64,000 bases of DNA from an uncultured Marinoscillum sp. (GCA_902529805.1 CABZXU010000003.1:1-64000), one strand, 5' to 3'. Counted from the first letter of the stretch, positions 47,600 through 58,674 are shown. Translations and numbers: made by a program. The notes: generated by a model from the sequence alone, not told the origin.

Positions 47600-49795
47600 T
47601 TATTCCTCAAATCTAGATACTTTAATTACATTTCTAACCTTTTGAAGTTTTTTTATTAGTCTTAAAAGATGAATTGTATTATTTACATACAATTGTATCT
47701 TACCTTCAAAAACACCACTATTAGAATTAATAGATATTGATTTCATATTAACTTTTAATTCAGATGAAATAATCTTTGAGATATCATCAATAATGCCAAC
47801 CCTATCAGTTCCTTTAATTTTTAGCGAACTTAAAAAAGAAATTTCATTTTTCGAATGCCACTTTGCTTTTAAAATTCTATAAGCATATTTTGATAATAAT
47901 TCAGGTGAATTTTTACAATTTGTTCTATGAATTTTGACACCATCTTTTATTGTTATAAAACCAAATACATCATCACCTGGGATTGGGTTACAACATTCAG
48001 AAAATTTGTAATCCATTAAACCAACCCTGTCGTCTAATACTATGTAATTATCATTATCAGATTTTTTTAGAGTTTTCTTAGATTTAGTATTTGACTTTGG
48101 GTTTATTTTTTTCTTTTCTAAATCAATTGATTCTTTATACTTCTTTAAGCTCTTTAAATCAATTTTATCTTTTCCTGTATCAAAATATAAATCCACAATA
48201 TTTTTATAACCAAAATAATTAGAAATAGAAGAAATATTTTTTTCAAAATCAATATTTAAATTATTCAATTTTCTTTTTAAAGTTTCTTTGCCAAGTGAAT
48301 AGTAGTTTTTATTACTTTTACTAAAACTTAGTTTAATAGCTGATTTCGATTTAGAACTTACAACAATATTCAACCAATCTTCAGAGGGTTTTTGATTTTT
48401 AGATGTTAAAATATCAATTTGATCACCATTTTTAACTATATGGTTTATTGGAACTAATTTTTGGTTAATTTTTCCACCTATACACTTTAAGCCTATTTCC
48501 GAATGAATTGCAAATGCAAAATCTAAAACAGTTGAATTAAAAGGTAGAGTTATCAAATCTCCCTTAGGAGTAAATACAAATACCTCATCATTATAAAGTT
48601 CACCTTTGAAATCTTCAAGTAGCTCTAGTGCATTTGAATCATTTTGATCTAAAAATTCTCTAACATTGTTAATCCATTTTTCTAACTTACTATCACTTTT
48701 CGAATTTTCTTTATACTTCCAGTGAGCTGCAAATCCCTTTTCAGCAATATCATCCATTCTTTTAGTTCTAATTTGAACTTCAACCCATTGCCCAGTATTA
48801 CTCATCACTGTAGTATGAAGAGACTCATATCCATTACTTTTAGGAGTTGAAACCCAATCCTTTAATCTATCAGGGTTCGGTTGGTAGCAGTCAGTAACAA
48901 TCGAATAAATTTTCCAGCAAATTGACTTTTCTTCAACTAATGGGGAATCCATTATTATTCTAATTGCAAATAAATCATAAACTTCATCAAAAGTAATATC
49001 TTGTTTTTTCATTTTATTATAAATTGAAAATACAGATTTAGGACGACCAAAAATTTTGATCTTTTTATCTAAATCTTTAGTTCTATTTTTAATTGGTCTA
49101 ATAAATGATTTTATGAATTTATCTCTTTTCTCTTTGGATGAACTGAGTTTTTTAATGATAGAAATATAATCTTTCTTATTAGTATACTTTAAATATAAAT
49201 CTTCCAATTCAGTCTTAATTGAAAAAATTCCTAATCTATGAGCGAGAGGAGCATAGATATATATACTTTCTGATGCAATTTTTATTTGAGATTTTCTATT
49301 CATACTATCCAATGTTCTCATATTATGAAGTCTATCAGCCAATTTTATTAAAACAACTCTTAAATCATCTGAAATTGTAAGAATCATTTTTTTAAAATTT
49401 TCAGCTTGTTTAGAGATTTCAGGACTAAAAAATCCAGATATTTTTGTTAATCCATCACAAATTTTTGAAACTGGTTTTCCAAATTCTTTCTCTAAATAAT
49501 CTAGTGTTAGATCAGTATCTTCTACCACATCATGTAATAATGCACAAATTATAGATGTAGAATCTAAACCTAATTCTTTAATACAAATTTGAGCAACAGA
49601 TAAAGGATGCAAAATATATGGCTCTCCAGATTTTCTTCTCATATTTTTATGAGCTTCTAAAGAAATTTTAAATGCTTTTTTAATAAGAACTAATTCATCT
49701 TTATTAATTACAGATTGAGAATATCTAAGTAATTTTCTATAATCACGTAGAATAAGTTTTTTGTCTAGTTCTTTAGTAACATTATTAGATTTCAT
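47600..49795 (-). CDS. rel: Bifunctional (p)ppGpp synthetase/hydrolase, RelA/SpoT family
   Basis: HD domain ALLHDVVEDTDLTL, synthetase DLFAIRIIM / PKSNGYESLHTTV, TGS and ACT regions. Confidence 0.94.
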   Translation of the reverse strand: MKSNNVTKELDKKLILRDYRKLLRYSQSVINKDELVLIKKAFKISLEAHKNMRRKSGEPYILHPLSVAQICIKELGLDSTSIICALLHDVVEDTDLTLDYLEKEFGKPVSKICDGLTKISGFFSPEISKQAENFKKMILTISDDLRVVLIKLADRLHNMRTLDSMNRKSQIKIASESIYIYAPLAHRLGIFSIKTELEDLYLKYTNKKDYISIIKKLSSSKEKRDKFIKSFIRPIKNRTKDLDKKIKIFGRPKSVFSIYNKMKKQDITFDEVYDLFAIRIIMDSPLVEEKSICWKIYSIVTDCYQPNPDRLKDWVSTPKSNGYESLHTTVMSNTGQWVEVQIRTKRMDDIAEKGFAAHWKYKENSKSDSKLEKWINNVREFLDQNDSNALELLEDFKGELYNDEVFVFTPKGDLITLPFNSTVLDFAFAIHSEIGLKCIGGKINQKLVPINHIVKNGDQIDILTSKNQKPSEDWLNIVVSSKSKSAIKLSFSKSNKNYYSLGKETLKRKLNNLNIDFEKNISSISNYFGYKNIVDLYFDTGKDKIDLKSLKKYKESIDLEKKKINPKSNTKSKKTLKKSDNDNYIVLDDRVGLMDYKFSECCNPIPGDDVFGFITIKDGVKIHRTNCKNSPELLSKYAYRILKAKWHSKNEISFLSSLKIKGTDRVGIIDDISKIISSELKVNMKSISINSNSGVFEGKIQLYVNNTIHLLRLIKKLQKVRNVIKVSRFEE

Positions 49796-49853
49796 TTAAA
49801 AAAATTTCTAATTGAAATTTAATCTAATTTTTCTCATTAAAATAATTTATTTC

Positions 49854-49861
49854 TACATTTG
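49854..49861 (+). promoter_or_regulatory. -7 box TACATTTG 13 bp upstream of tRNA-Leu
   Basis: Exact match to TAnnTTTG at appropriate distance. Confidence 0.5.
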
Positions 49862-49874
49862 CTGTCCAATAAAA

Positions 49875-49956
49875 GCGGATGTGGCGAAATTGGTAGACGC
49901 ACTAGACTTAGGATCTAGCGCCGAAAGGCATGGGGGTTCGAGTCCCTCCATCCGCA
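49875..49956 (+). tRNA. tRNA-Leu (anticodon TAG)
   Basis: GCGGATG/CATCCGC acceptor; CTAGA CTTAGGA TCTAG anticodon stem-loop; GGGTTCGAGTCCC T-arm; 3' CCA not encoded. Confidence 0.95.
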
Positions 49957-49973
49957 CTATAAAAAGTTAATAT

Positions 49974-51320
49974 ATGAATATTTCTATTACTAAAAAATCA
50001 ACAACTGAGTCAATTATTATAATAAAAATTATTCCAAGTGATTATTTAAATAAAATTGATAATAAAATTAATGAGATAAAACCAAAACTTAATTTAAAGG
50101 GCTTCAGGCCAGGAAAAGTCCCATCTCAACTTATAAAAAAAATGTATGGTAAAAGCATATTAATTGAAGAGATTAATAAATTAACAAGTCATGAGTTAAC
50201 AAATTATATAAGAGAAAAGAAAATAAATATGATAGGCGAACCAGTTGCAGAAAAATCAGATGAAACAAAAATAAATTGGGAAAAAGAAACCGATTTTGAA
50301 TTCAAATTTAGAATTGGTATGGTAAGCGAATTTAAATTAGAAAAATTCTCTAAATCCACAAAATTTAATAAATATGATATTAAAATTGATAAAAAAATTA
50401 TAAATGAAACTATACAAAATTTACAAAATCAATTCCCAGTATTTGTTGACTCAAAAGAAGTTAAAAATGATTCTATAGTGGAAGGAAAAATTATTAATTC
50501 TGAAAAATATCAAAAACAAAATTTAAAATTATTTTTAAAATCATTAAATCAAAATGAAACTAAAAAATTTTTAAAGAAAAAAATTAGCAATAAGATTGAT
50601 TTTTCATTGTACAAATTAAGTGATTCAAATGTCCACCAGCTAAATCAAATTTTTCAAACAAACCATAAATCAATTAATGAATTTGAGGATAAAATCAGTT
50701 TTCAAATTGATAAAATTTCAACACAAAAACCCGCAGATATCAATGATGAATTATTTGAAAAAGTGTTTGGAAAGGGAAACATAAAAAATAAATCAGAATT
50801 TGAGAATAAAATTAAAGAATCTATAAAATCAAATTATGATAGAGAAAGTGATATACTTTTGAATAGATCGATTCAAAAACAAATTACAAATAAACATAAC
50901 ATCTCCATCCCTGATGAATTTTTAAAAAATTGGATTCAAAAAAACAATGATAAAAAATCATCAGACGAAATAATTAATAAGAATTATAAAAATTATTGTC
51001 AAGAATTAAAATGGACATTTATTGTCGATAAAATTGTAGAAAAAGAAAGTATTAAAGTAGAAAATAATGAAATTGAAGAAACTGCTAAAAATCAAATAAG
51101 ATATCAACTAGCGTCCTCAGGAATTCAAAACCCAGAAAAGGAGTTAGATAAATTTGTAAAAAGTTATTTAGGCCAAAAAAATGGTGACAACTATTTTAAA
51201 ATACACAATCAATTAAAATCAGATAAAGCAATGAATGCAATTAAAAAAAGAATATCTATCTCAAATAAAAATATTACTTTTGATAAATTTAAATCTTTAT
51301 CAATAAAAGAGTTAAAATAA
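49974..51320 (+). CDS. tig: Trigger factor
   Basis: N-terminal LNLKGFRPGKVPSQLIKKMYGKSI motif; upstream of clpP. Confidence 0.9.
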   Translation: MNISITKKSTTESIIIIKIIPSDYLNKIDNKINEIKPKLNLKGFRPGKVPSQLIKKMYGKSILIEEINKLTSHELTNYIREKKINMIGEPVAEKSDETKINWEKETDFEFKFRIGMVSEFKLEKFSKSTKFNKYDIKIDKKIINETIQNLQNQFPVFVDSKEVKNDSIVEGKIINSEKYQKQNLKLFLKSLNQNETKKFLKKKISNKIDFSLYKLSDSNVHQLNQIFQTNHKSINEFEDKISFQIDKISTQKPADINDELFEKVFGKGNIKNKSEFENKIKESIKSNYDRESDILLNRSIQKQITNKHNISIPDEFLKNWIQKNNDKKSSDEIINKNYKNYCQELKWTFIVDKIVEKESIKVENNEIEETAKNQIRYQLASSGIQNPEKELDKFVKSYLGQKNGDNYFKIHNQLKSDKAMNAIKKRISISNKNITFDKFKSLSIKELK

Positions 51321-51347
51321 TTTATCTTTAATATTAAATTTTAGTAT

Positions 51348-52022
51348 ATGAATATCAAAAAAGAGTTTAGAGATTATGTTGTTAAAAACAAAAATATTAG
51401 TGGTCATGTGTTTGATTCATATGTAGAAAAAGTTGAGAATATGACAAGAGCAGTAATTGAAGAAAGACCAACTAATTTTAGAGAAATTGATGTTTTTTCT
51501 AGACTAATTATGGATCGAATTATTTTTTTAGGGATGCAAGTAGAAGAGAACATATCAAATATAATCACAGCTCAATTATTGTTTTTAGAATCAGTTGATT
51601 CAAAAAAAGATATTTTATTATATATAAATAGTCCAGGCGGCTCTGTTTATGCAGGCCTTGGTATTTACGATACCATGCAATATGTATCACCTGATGTGGC
51701 AACTATATGTACTGGAATGGCGGCTTCAATGGGTGCAGTTTTACTAGCAGGGGGAGCTAAAAATAAAAGATCTGCTTTAAAACACTCAAGAATTATGATT
51801 CATCAGCCAAGTGGAGGAATGCATGGCCAATCGAAAGATATGGAAATTAGTCTTAAACAGATGCAAGAACTAAGAAAAGATATATACACAATTTTATCTG
51901 AACACACTGGTAAGACATATAATCAAATCGAAAAGGATTCTGATCGTGATAATTGGATGCGAGCTGAAGAAGCTAAAAAGTATGGATTAATTGATGAAAT
52001 TTTAGTTAGAAAGGTAAAATAA
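51348..52022 (+). CDS. clpP: ATP-dependent Clp protease proteolytic subunit
   Basis: INSPGGSVYAGLGIYDTM, GMAASMGAVLL, SRIMIHQPSGG. Confidence 0.96.
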   Translation: MNIKKEFRDYVVKNKNISGHVFDSYVEKVENMTRAVIEERPTNFREIDVFSRLIMDRIIFLGMQVEENISNIITAQLLFLESVDSKKDILLYINSPGGSVYAGLGIYDTMQYVSPDVATICTGMAASMGAVLLAGGAKNKRSALKHSRIMIHQPSGGMHGQSKDMEISLKQMQELRKDIYTILSEHTGKTYNQIEKDSDRDNWMRAEEAKKYGLIDEILVRKVK

Positions 52023-52024
52023 AT

Positions 52025-53131
52025 TTATTTCTCCATAATATGTGAAGCAATTTTAGAAATAACATTTCTTTTATTTAGAACTCTTATTATTTCTTTATAT
52101 CCATTTTTAATTTTATTGTTATAATCATTATTTGAAAGTATTCTATTTATTTCTCCTTTTACTTTTTTTGGATTAAAATCATTTTGTATAAGCTCTTTAA
52201 TTAACTGTTTATTAAGTATCAGGTTAACTAAAGAAATATAATTTATTTTTAATAGCATTTTACCTATTAGATATGATAAATAAGAAGTTTTGTAAACTAC
52301 TATCTGAGGAATATTTAATAAGGCAACTTCTAAACTAGCTGTTCCAGAAACAGTAACTGCAACATCAGATTGTTTTACTAGGTCATAAGTACGGCCAGTA
52401 ATTAGCTTAACATTTTTTAAATTTTTAATAGGTTCATAAAGTGTACTATCAATATGATCAACATATGAAACAAAAAATAAATTATCTGGCATTGAACAAA
52501 TTATTTCTTTAAAAATTGGAATTGAATTAGAAACTTCAGAAACTCTACTTCCAGGTAATAATGATATAGTATTTTTATAGTTAGATTTAAATTCAATTTT
52601 TTTAAATTTATATTCATCAATTATTGAATATAATGGGCTTCCGTAATAAAAGATTTTTAAATTATATTTTTTATAAAAATCTACTTCAAATGGTAATATT
52701 GAAAATGTTATATCTACATGTTTTTTAATTTGATAAATTCTTTTTGAGTTCCATGCCCAAACTTTAGGAGGTATAAAATAAATCACTTTTATACCCTTTC
52801 TCTTACAATATTTTGCAAGTCTTAAATTAAAACCAGGAAAGTCAATTAATATTACAACACTTGGCTTAGTATCATCCAAATGTTTTTTAATTAAATTAAT
52901 CTTATTTAAAAAAATATGAAAATTTTTAATTACCTCATAAAAACCCATAAAATTATAGGACTTGTAATGCTGCAGAAGATTTCCTCCAGCTTCTTTCATC
53001 ATATCACCACCCCAATAATTAATGACTGCATTTGGATTAATATTGAGTAACTCCTTGATTAATTTGCTTCCATATAGATCTCCAGATTTTTCACCAGCAA
53101 TTAAAAAAAAATTATTTGCCCTCTGAACCAT
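52025..53131 (-). CDS. lpxB: Lipid-A-disaccharide synthase
   Basis: IAGEKSGDLYGSKLIKEL, FIPPKVWAWNSKR, SLLPGSRVSEV, SGTASLEVAL. Confidence 0.94.
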   Translation of the reverse strand: MVQRANNFFLIAGEKSGDLYGSKLIKELLNINPNAVINYWGGDMMKEAGGNLLQHYKSYNFMGFYEVIKNFHIFLNKINLIKKHLDDTKPSVVILIDFPGFNLRLAKYCKRKGIKVIYFIPPKVWAWNSKRIYQIKKHVDITFSILPFEVDFYKKYNLKIFYYGSPLYSIIDEYKFKKIEFKSNYKNTISLLPGSRVSEVSNSIPIFKEIICSMPDNLFFVSYVDHIDSTLYEPIKNLKNVKLITGRTYDLVKQSDVAVTVSGTASLEVALLNIPQIVVYKTSYLSYLIGKMLLKINYISLVNLILNKQLIKELIQNDFNPKKVKGEINRILSNNDYNNKIKNGYKEIIRVLNKRNVISKIASHIMEK

Positions 53132-53543
53132 AATATTCTACTGAATTTTTTGGGGTTTCATAAAGTTTAATACGGTGTAAAAAACATTTATAATCTTCTA
53201 AAGAAGAAATTTTTTTCTCTAAAATATTCCAAAACTCTATAACAACATTTTCGGTAGATGTAATTTTATTTTTTAAAAATGGGACATCTAAATTCAAGTT
53301 TTTATGATCAACCTTACTTATTATTTCATCATTAATTATTTTAGATAAAAGCTTTAAGTTAATAACCATTCCATCATCATTATTAACTTTTCCTTTTATT
53401 GTAACAAACAATTCATAATTATGACCATGCCAATTTTCATTAGAACAATCACCGTATACTTGAAAGTTTTTTTCTTTTGACCACGATGGGTTATATAGCT
53501 TATGAGCTGCATTAAAATGCTCTTTTCTAGTTAAATAAATCAT
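53112..53543 (-). CDS. queD: 6-carboxytetrahydropterin synthase / QueD-PTPS family
   Basis: FNAAHKLYNP, CSNENWHGHNYELFVTIKG zinc-binding motif. Confidence 0.88.
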   Translation of the reverse strand: MIYLTRKEHFNAAHKLYNPSWSKEKNFQVYGDCSNENWHGHNYELFVTIKGKVNNDDGMVINLKLLSKIINDEIISKVDHKNLNLDVPFLKNKITSTENVVIEFWNILEKKISSLEDYKCFLHRIKLYETPKNSVEYYGSEGK

Positions 53544-54025
53544 AATAAATATCCTTCATTTTTTTTAAAATCAATTTTAATATGTTCATTAATTGTTGTA
53601 TTTAATTTTACTCCACTATATTTTGCAAGAATAGGAAATTTTTTATGGCTTCTATCTACCAAAACTGCTACTTCTATTTTTTTTGGATAAAAAGGTAAAA
53701 TTAAATTAATAGAATACGCAATTGTTTTACCTGAATTAAGAACATCATCAACTATAATAACAACCTTTCCATTTAATGAATCCCTTTCTAAATCTAATTT
53801 ATTAAGTGTAGAATTATTAACATCTATCTTAAGGTTATAAGATTCTATATTTACTGGAAATAAATTATCTAAATTTTTTTTAATTCTATTTGATAAAATA
53901 TTTCCATTAGAATTTATTCCAAATAATATAACTTTTTTCTCTTCTAAATTATTTTCATATAATTCATATGAAAGTCTTTTTATTTTTTGACTTATTTGAT
54001 TTGAATTCAGGATTACATTAGACAT
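53540..54025 (-). CDS. Phosphoribosyltransferase (PyrR-like)
   Basis: VVIIVDDVLNSGKTI PRPP-binding motif. Confidence 0.85.
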   Translation of the reverse strand: MSNVILNSNQISQKIKRLSYELYENNLEEKKVILFGINSNGNILSNRIKKNLDNLFPVNIESYNLKIDVNNSTLNKLDLERDSLNGKVVIIVDDVLNSGKTIAYSINLILPFYPKKIEVAVLVDRSHKKFPILAKYSGVKLNTTINEHIKIDFKKNEGYLL

Positions 54026-54095
54026 AAAACTAAAATATTAAATATATAATTATTGATTGGCAAATATTATTATAATAGTATAAAGAACTATACAG

Positions 54096-55280
54096 TTACC
54101 TCATTTTTTTTAGAAAAATCCGTGAATCAGCATTTATTTTTTCACCTCTCTTAGTCAATCTCATAACTTTATTAAAATATCTCTTTGCAGAATAATAGTC
54201 CTTTTCATTAAAAGCAAATTTTCCTAGGGAAAAATATGAATGTAATGTATAACCCATTTTTTCAGCATTAATTATTTTAGCCATTTCAATGGATTCATTA
54301 TAAAAATTTTTTGATAATTCGATTTCTGATTTGCTATTATATATTTCTCCTAAAAAAAAGGCAGCTTGTCTTACTAAATTATGTTTATATCCATATTTAT
54401 TTTTTTTAAAATTTTCAATAATAATTAATGACTCTTTCTCACATTCATTAAATCTACCTGATCGATATAGTAGTGAATTATTAACACCATGAAAAATAGA
54501 GTTGTTTGGAAATAAATCAGACAAATAATTAGATAATTGAAAAGACTTAGAAATATTATTCTCTTGAGACAAAATTTTCATTAAAAAAAATTGAGCTTCA
54601 GTCCTTGTATAAAAAGAATTTTTTGCTGCATTATCTAATTGAGAAATTCCCTTTTTCTTATCACCTTTTGGAAATAATCTAATTATCGGTTTTAATAATG
54701 GATATTCCTCTGCTACCCATATCGAATAGTAATTAAAAAGCCCATTTCCAAAGGAAATTTCGGGAATAAAATTGTCTTCACCTTTTACCTCTTTTAGAAA
54801 TTTGAGCGCGTTCCTTCCTGAAAATGCAGCTTTTCTCCATTTTTTTCTCTCAGAAAGTAATCTGCCCTTAAATCCATAAGATGCAGCTAAAAAAAAAGCT
54901 CCTTCTATTTTATTGTAATCTTTATAAATTTTCTTCGATAAAATTATTGAAGTATCCATTAAAAATAAAAACTGATTATCTAAACTTTTATTTTCTAAAT
55001 CTGGAGCAATTTTCCACCAGGTGCTTAATCCTAGTAGAAAATATGGAAGTGGGTGCCAACCATATTCTTGGATTAACCAATTAAATTGTTTGTCCGATTT
55101 TTCAAATTGAAAATCATACATTAAATTGATAGCTTCAGTAGTTTCTATCTGAATATCAATATTTAATAAAAGTGGTATAGAATCATAATCAGCTTTTTTT
55201 GCATATATATTTTTTTCTATTGAAAAGAATGAAAATAATATCAATATGAAAAAAAAAGATTTTGATTTTCTAAAAAACAT
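54096..55280 (-). CDS. Exported hypothetical protein, TPR-like helical repeats
   Basis: N-terminal hydrophobic segment; C-terminal GYTLHSYFSLGKFAFNEKDYYSAKRYFNKVMRLT TPR-like unit. Confidence 0.65.
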   Translation of the reverse strand: MFFRKSKSFFFILILFSFFSIEKNIYAKKADYDSIPLLLNIDIQIETTEAINLMYDFQFEKSDKQFNWLIQEYGWHPLPYFLLGLSTWWKIAPDLENKSLDNQFLFLMDTSIILSKKIYKDYNKIEGAFFLAASYGFKGRLLSERKKWRKAAFSGRNALKFLKEVKGEDNFIPEISFGNGLFNYYSIWVAEEYPLLKPIIRLFPKGDKKKGISQLDNAAKNSFYTRTEAQFFLMKILSQENNISKSFQLSNYLSDLFPNNSIFHGVNNSLLYRSGRFNECEKESLIIIENFKKNKYGYKHNLVRQAAFFLGEIYNSKSEIELSKNFYNESIEMAKIINAEKMGYTLHSYFSLGKFAFNEKDYYSAKRYFNKVMRLTKRGEKINADSRIFLKKMR

Positions 55281-55357
55281 ATTTTTCGCAAATTAAGTCA
55301 AACAATAGATTATCATTAATATAATTTGTATTATTTTCGTTCATAAAAATAAAAAAA

Positions 55358-58303
55358 TTGAATTTTCAGAAAATAAATGATATAACTGGATGGATAATGT
55401 TTGTTATATCTTTTATTGTCTATTCAATAACTGTAGAAGATACAGCAAGTTTTTGGGATTGTGGTGAGTTTATCGCTGTATCCTATAAGCTAGAAGTGCC
55501 ACATCCTCCAGGAGCTCCATTTTATCTATTGTTAGGTAGAATTTTCTCATTCCTGGCTTTAGGTAATGTTGAAAAGATATCTTTAGCAATCAATTTTCTT
55601 AGCGTAATAACAAGTGCTTTTACTATATTATTTCTATTTTGGACTATAACTCATTTTTCCAAAAAACTTTTTGAAACTAATAATAATATTAATCTTATTT
55701 TAGTAATCTCATCAGGTATTATTGGTTCACTTTCATACACTTTTACGGATTCATTTTGGTTTTCAGCTGTCGAAGCTGAAGTTTATGCTATGTCATCTTT
55801 TTTTACCGCATTTGTTTTTTGGGCCATATTAAAATGGGAAAATATTGAAGATGAAAAGAAAAAAAATAGATGGATAATATTAATCGCCTATATGATGGGG
55901 TTATCTATAGGGGTACATTTATTAAATTTAGTCACTATTCCAGCACTAGCCCTAATAATATATTTCCATAAAACAAAAACAATTAACTTATTAGGAATTT
56001 TTTATACCCTAGTTATAAGCGCATTTTTAATTGGTTTTATAATGATAGGAATTATTCCTGGATTACCCACTTTAGCCAGCAATTTTGAAATATTTTTTGT
56101 AAATAGTCTTAACCTCCCATTTGGATCTGGAATAATATTTTTTTCAATTTCTTTACTTTTAGGATTAGTATATTCTATAATATATTCTCAACAAAAACAA
56201 ATTGTTTGGTTAAATACTTCTTTGATTGCTTTAAGTTTTGTGCTAATTGGTTACTCATCATATTCTTTAGTATTAATTAGGTCAAGCTTTAATCCTCCAA
56301 TAGATGAAAACAATCCGGAAAATATTTTGAGTTTCATATCTTATTTAAAAAGAGAGCAATATGGAAATAGACCACTTTTTCATGGGCAATATTATGATGC
56401 AGAAGTTATAGATCAAAAACAAGAAAAAATAGTTTATAAACGAGGAAAAGAAAAATATGAAATAAAAGATAAAAGCTTTAGTTACGTCTATGATCCTAAA
56501 AGAACAACAATATTTCCAAGAATGTACAGTGGATCAAATCCAAATCATAAAGAAAGATATAGAGAGATTGTAGGGCTTGGAAAAAATGAAAAACCAAATT
56601 TTTCAGACAATTTGGAGTTCATGTTTAAATATCAAATTGGCCATATGTATTTAAGATATTTACTATGGAATTTTTCAGGAAGAGAATCTGATATTCAAGA
56701 TGCTAATTGGTTAAGCATTAATGATAAATTTAAAAATGTGCCTGAAGAAATTCATAATAACAAAGCAAGAAATAATTATTATATGATTCCTCTAATTTTA
56801 GCTTTAATTGGTCTTTTTTACCATTATTTTAGAGATAAAAAAAACTTTTCAGTTGTAATGGCCCTATTTATACTTACAGGAGTAGCACTTGTAGTATATT
56901 TAAATAGCCCCCCATCAGAACCTAGAGAGAGAGATTACATTTATGCAGGTTCCTATTATGCATTTTCAATTTGGATAGGAATAGGAGTTTTATCTATTTT
57001 TTCATTTCTTTATTCAATTTTAAAAAATAATAAAATTTCTCTATTTATTTCTATCATAATTGGTGTAATAAGTCCAATAATCTTATGTATTGAAAACTGG
57101 GATGATCATGATCGGTCAAATAGATATTTATCCGTAGATTCAGCTAAAAATTTACTGGCTTCCTGTGCTCCAAATTCTATATTATTCACAGGAGGAGATA
57201 ACGATACATTTCCTCTTTGGTATGTACAAGAAGTAGAAGGTTTTCGAACTGATGTGAGAGTCATTGTTTTAAGTTATTTCAATACAGATTGGTATATAGA
57301 CCAAATGAGAAGTAAAAAAAATGATTCTGAAAAATTAAAATTTCTACTCACAGATGAAAATTATGAACAGGGAGGACTTAACGACTATTTACCTTTCATT
57401 AAAAATCCAAAAATAAACAATGCTTCAATTAATTTGAATGCATATCTTAATCTGATAAAATCTGAAAATAAAGGTATTCAAGTTCCAGCTTCTCTAAGTA
57501 ATTATAATATTCTTCCATCTAAATCATTATATCTAGATATTGATACAAATAATTTAAATCTGAAAAAAATAATTCCTCAACAGTTTTTAAAATTTTTAGT
57601 TAATAGATTAATTATAAATTTAAAAGAAAATAAAGGTGGTTTGGAAAAAAAAGATTTAGCAATATTAGATTTTATTAATTCAAATAACTGGGAAAGACCA
57701 ATATATTTTAATAATACATCATTAAATGGAACAAATCTGAATTTTAAAAGAAATGTTATTCAAGAAGGACTTGCTTATAGATTGTTACCATTGGTAAATC
57801 CAAATCCATCAAAAAACTTTATAAATACCAATATAATGTATGATAATATGATTAATAAATTTTATTGGAGAGAATTAGATAACGAAAAAACATATTATTC
57901 TGAAGACCATAGAGGATTTGTTTTAAATTATAGAGCTACATTTAATACACTTGCGGCTGAACTAATCAAAATTGGGGAGACTGAAAAAGCAAAAAATGTA
58001 ATAAAAACTTGTTTAGAATTAATACCTGATAAAGCAGTGAATTTTGATCATTTTTCTGTACAAAAAGTTGATATGCTTTTATCGATGGGAGAAAATGAAA
58101 CGGCAAACAATATTGCAGAAATTACAAGTAAAAGATCTGATCAGATGTTAGAATATCTTATTAATAATAATGTAAACAATAAATATCAAATTCAAAGAAA
58201 TCTAGTTTCTCTAAATGCCTTAGCTAGGGCATATAATAAAGATGGTCAATATGATTTAGCAACCAAGTATAATGACTTATTTGAAAAACATTACAAAAAT
58301 TAG
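55358..58303 (+). CDS. DUF2723-family polytopic membrane protein (TTG start)
   Basis: DTASFWDCGEFIAVSYKLEVPHPPGAPFYLLLGR and many TM segments; EPRERDYIYAGSYYAF. Confidence 0.88.
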   Translation: MNFQKINDITGWIMFVISFIVYSITVEDTASFWDCGEFIAVSYKLEVPHPPGAPFYLLLGRIFSFLALGNVEKISLAINFLSVITSAFTILFLFWTITHFSKKLFETNNNINLILVISSGIIGSLSYTFTDSFWFSAVEAEVYAMSSFFTAFVFWAILKWENIEDEKKKNRWIILIAYMMGLSIGVHLLNLVTIPALALIIYFHKTKTINLLGIFYTLVISAFLIGFIMIGIIPGLPTLASNFEIFFVNSLNLPFGSGIIFFSISLLLGLVYSIIYSQQKQIVWLNTSLIALSFVLIGYSSYSLVLIRSSFNPPIDENNPENILSFISYLKREQYGNRPLFHGQYYDAEVIDQKQEKIVYKRGKEKYEIKDKSFSYVYDPKRTTIFPRMYSGSNPNHKERYREIVGLGKNEKPNFSDNLEFMFKYQIGHMYLRYLLWNFSGRESDIQDANWLSINDKFKNVPEEIHNNKARNNYYMIPLILALIGLFYHYFRDKKNFSVVMALFILTGVALVVYLNSPPSEPRERDYIYAGSYYAFSIWIGIGVLSIFSFLYSILKNNKISLFISIIIGVISPIILCIENWDDHDRSNRYLSVDSAKNLLASCAPNSILFTGGDNDTFPLWYVQEVEGFRTDVRVIVLSYFNTDWYIDQMRSKKNDSEKLKFLLTDENYEQGGLNDYLPFIKNPKINNASINLNAYLNLIKSENKGIQVPASLSNYNILPSKSLYLDIDTNNLNLKKIIPQQFLKFLVNRLIINLKENKGGLEKKDLAILDFINSNNWERPIYFNNTSLNGTNLNFKRNVIQEGLAYRLLPLVNPNPSKNFINTNIMYDNMINKFYWRELDNEKTYYSEDHRGFVLNYRATFNTLAAELIKIGETEKAKNVIKTCLELIPDKAVNFDHFSVQKVDMLLSMGENETANNIAEITSKRSDQMLEYLINNNVNNKYQIQRNLVSLNALARAYNKDGQYDLATKYNDLFEKHYKN

Positions 58304-58310
58304 ATGATTT

Positions 58311-58652
58311 CTATTTCTTAAGAAATTTTAAAGCTTTTTTATACTTTGATTTATCATTAGCTACAATTATAAAATAATAACCGTTTGATATTTCCTTGAC
58401 TGAAAATTTAATTTTATTATTTGAAATAATATTACTTGAAATATTAATTTTATTACCTATTATACTATGAATTTGAAAATTGAAATCTTGAATATTTTTA
58501 GTATTAGATTCAAGAATTACAAATTCTGAAGCGGGATTTGGGTATATATCAAATTTAAATTCATTTTTTAATTCTTGAGCATTTACTAGAATTGGGAATA
58601 AAAATAATAAAAATAATAAGATGTGTTTTTTCATTAAAAAAAAATTAATCAA
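58311..58652 (-). CDS. Small exported protein made almost entirely of a T9SS type A sorting domain
   Basis: Signal peptide to AQE, then FDIYPNPASEFVILES ... NGYYFIIVANDKSKYKKALKFLK. Confidence 0.8.
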   Translation of the reverse strand: MINFFLMKKHILLFLLFLFPILVNAQELKNEFKFDIYPNPASEFVILESNTKNIQDFNFQIHSIIGNKINISSNIISNNKIKFSVKEISNGYYFIIVANDKSKYKKALKFLKK

Positions 58653-58674
58653 TCATAAAATTAGATAAAAAAGA

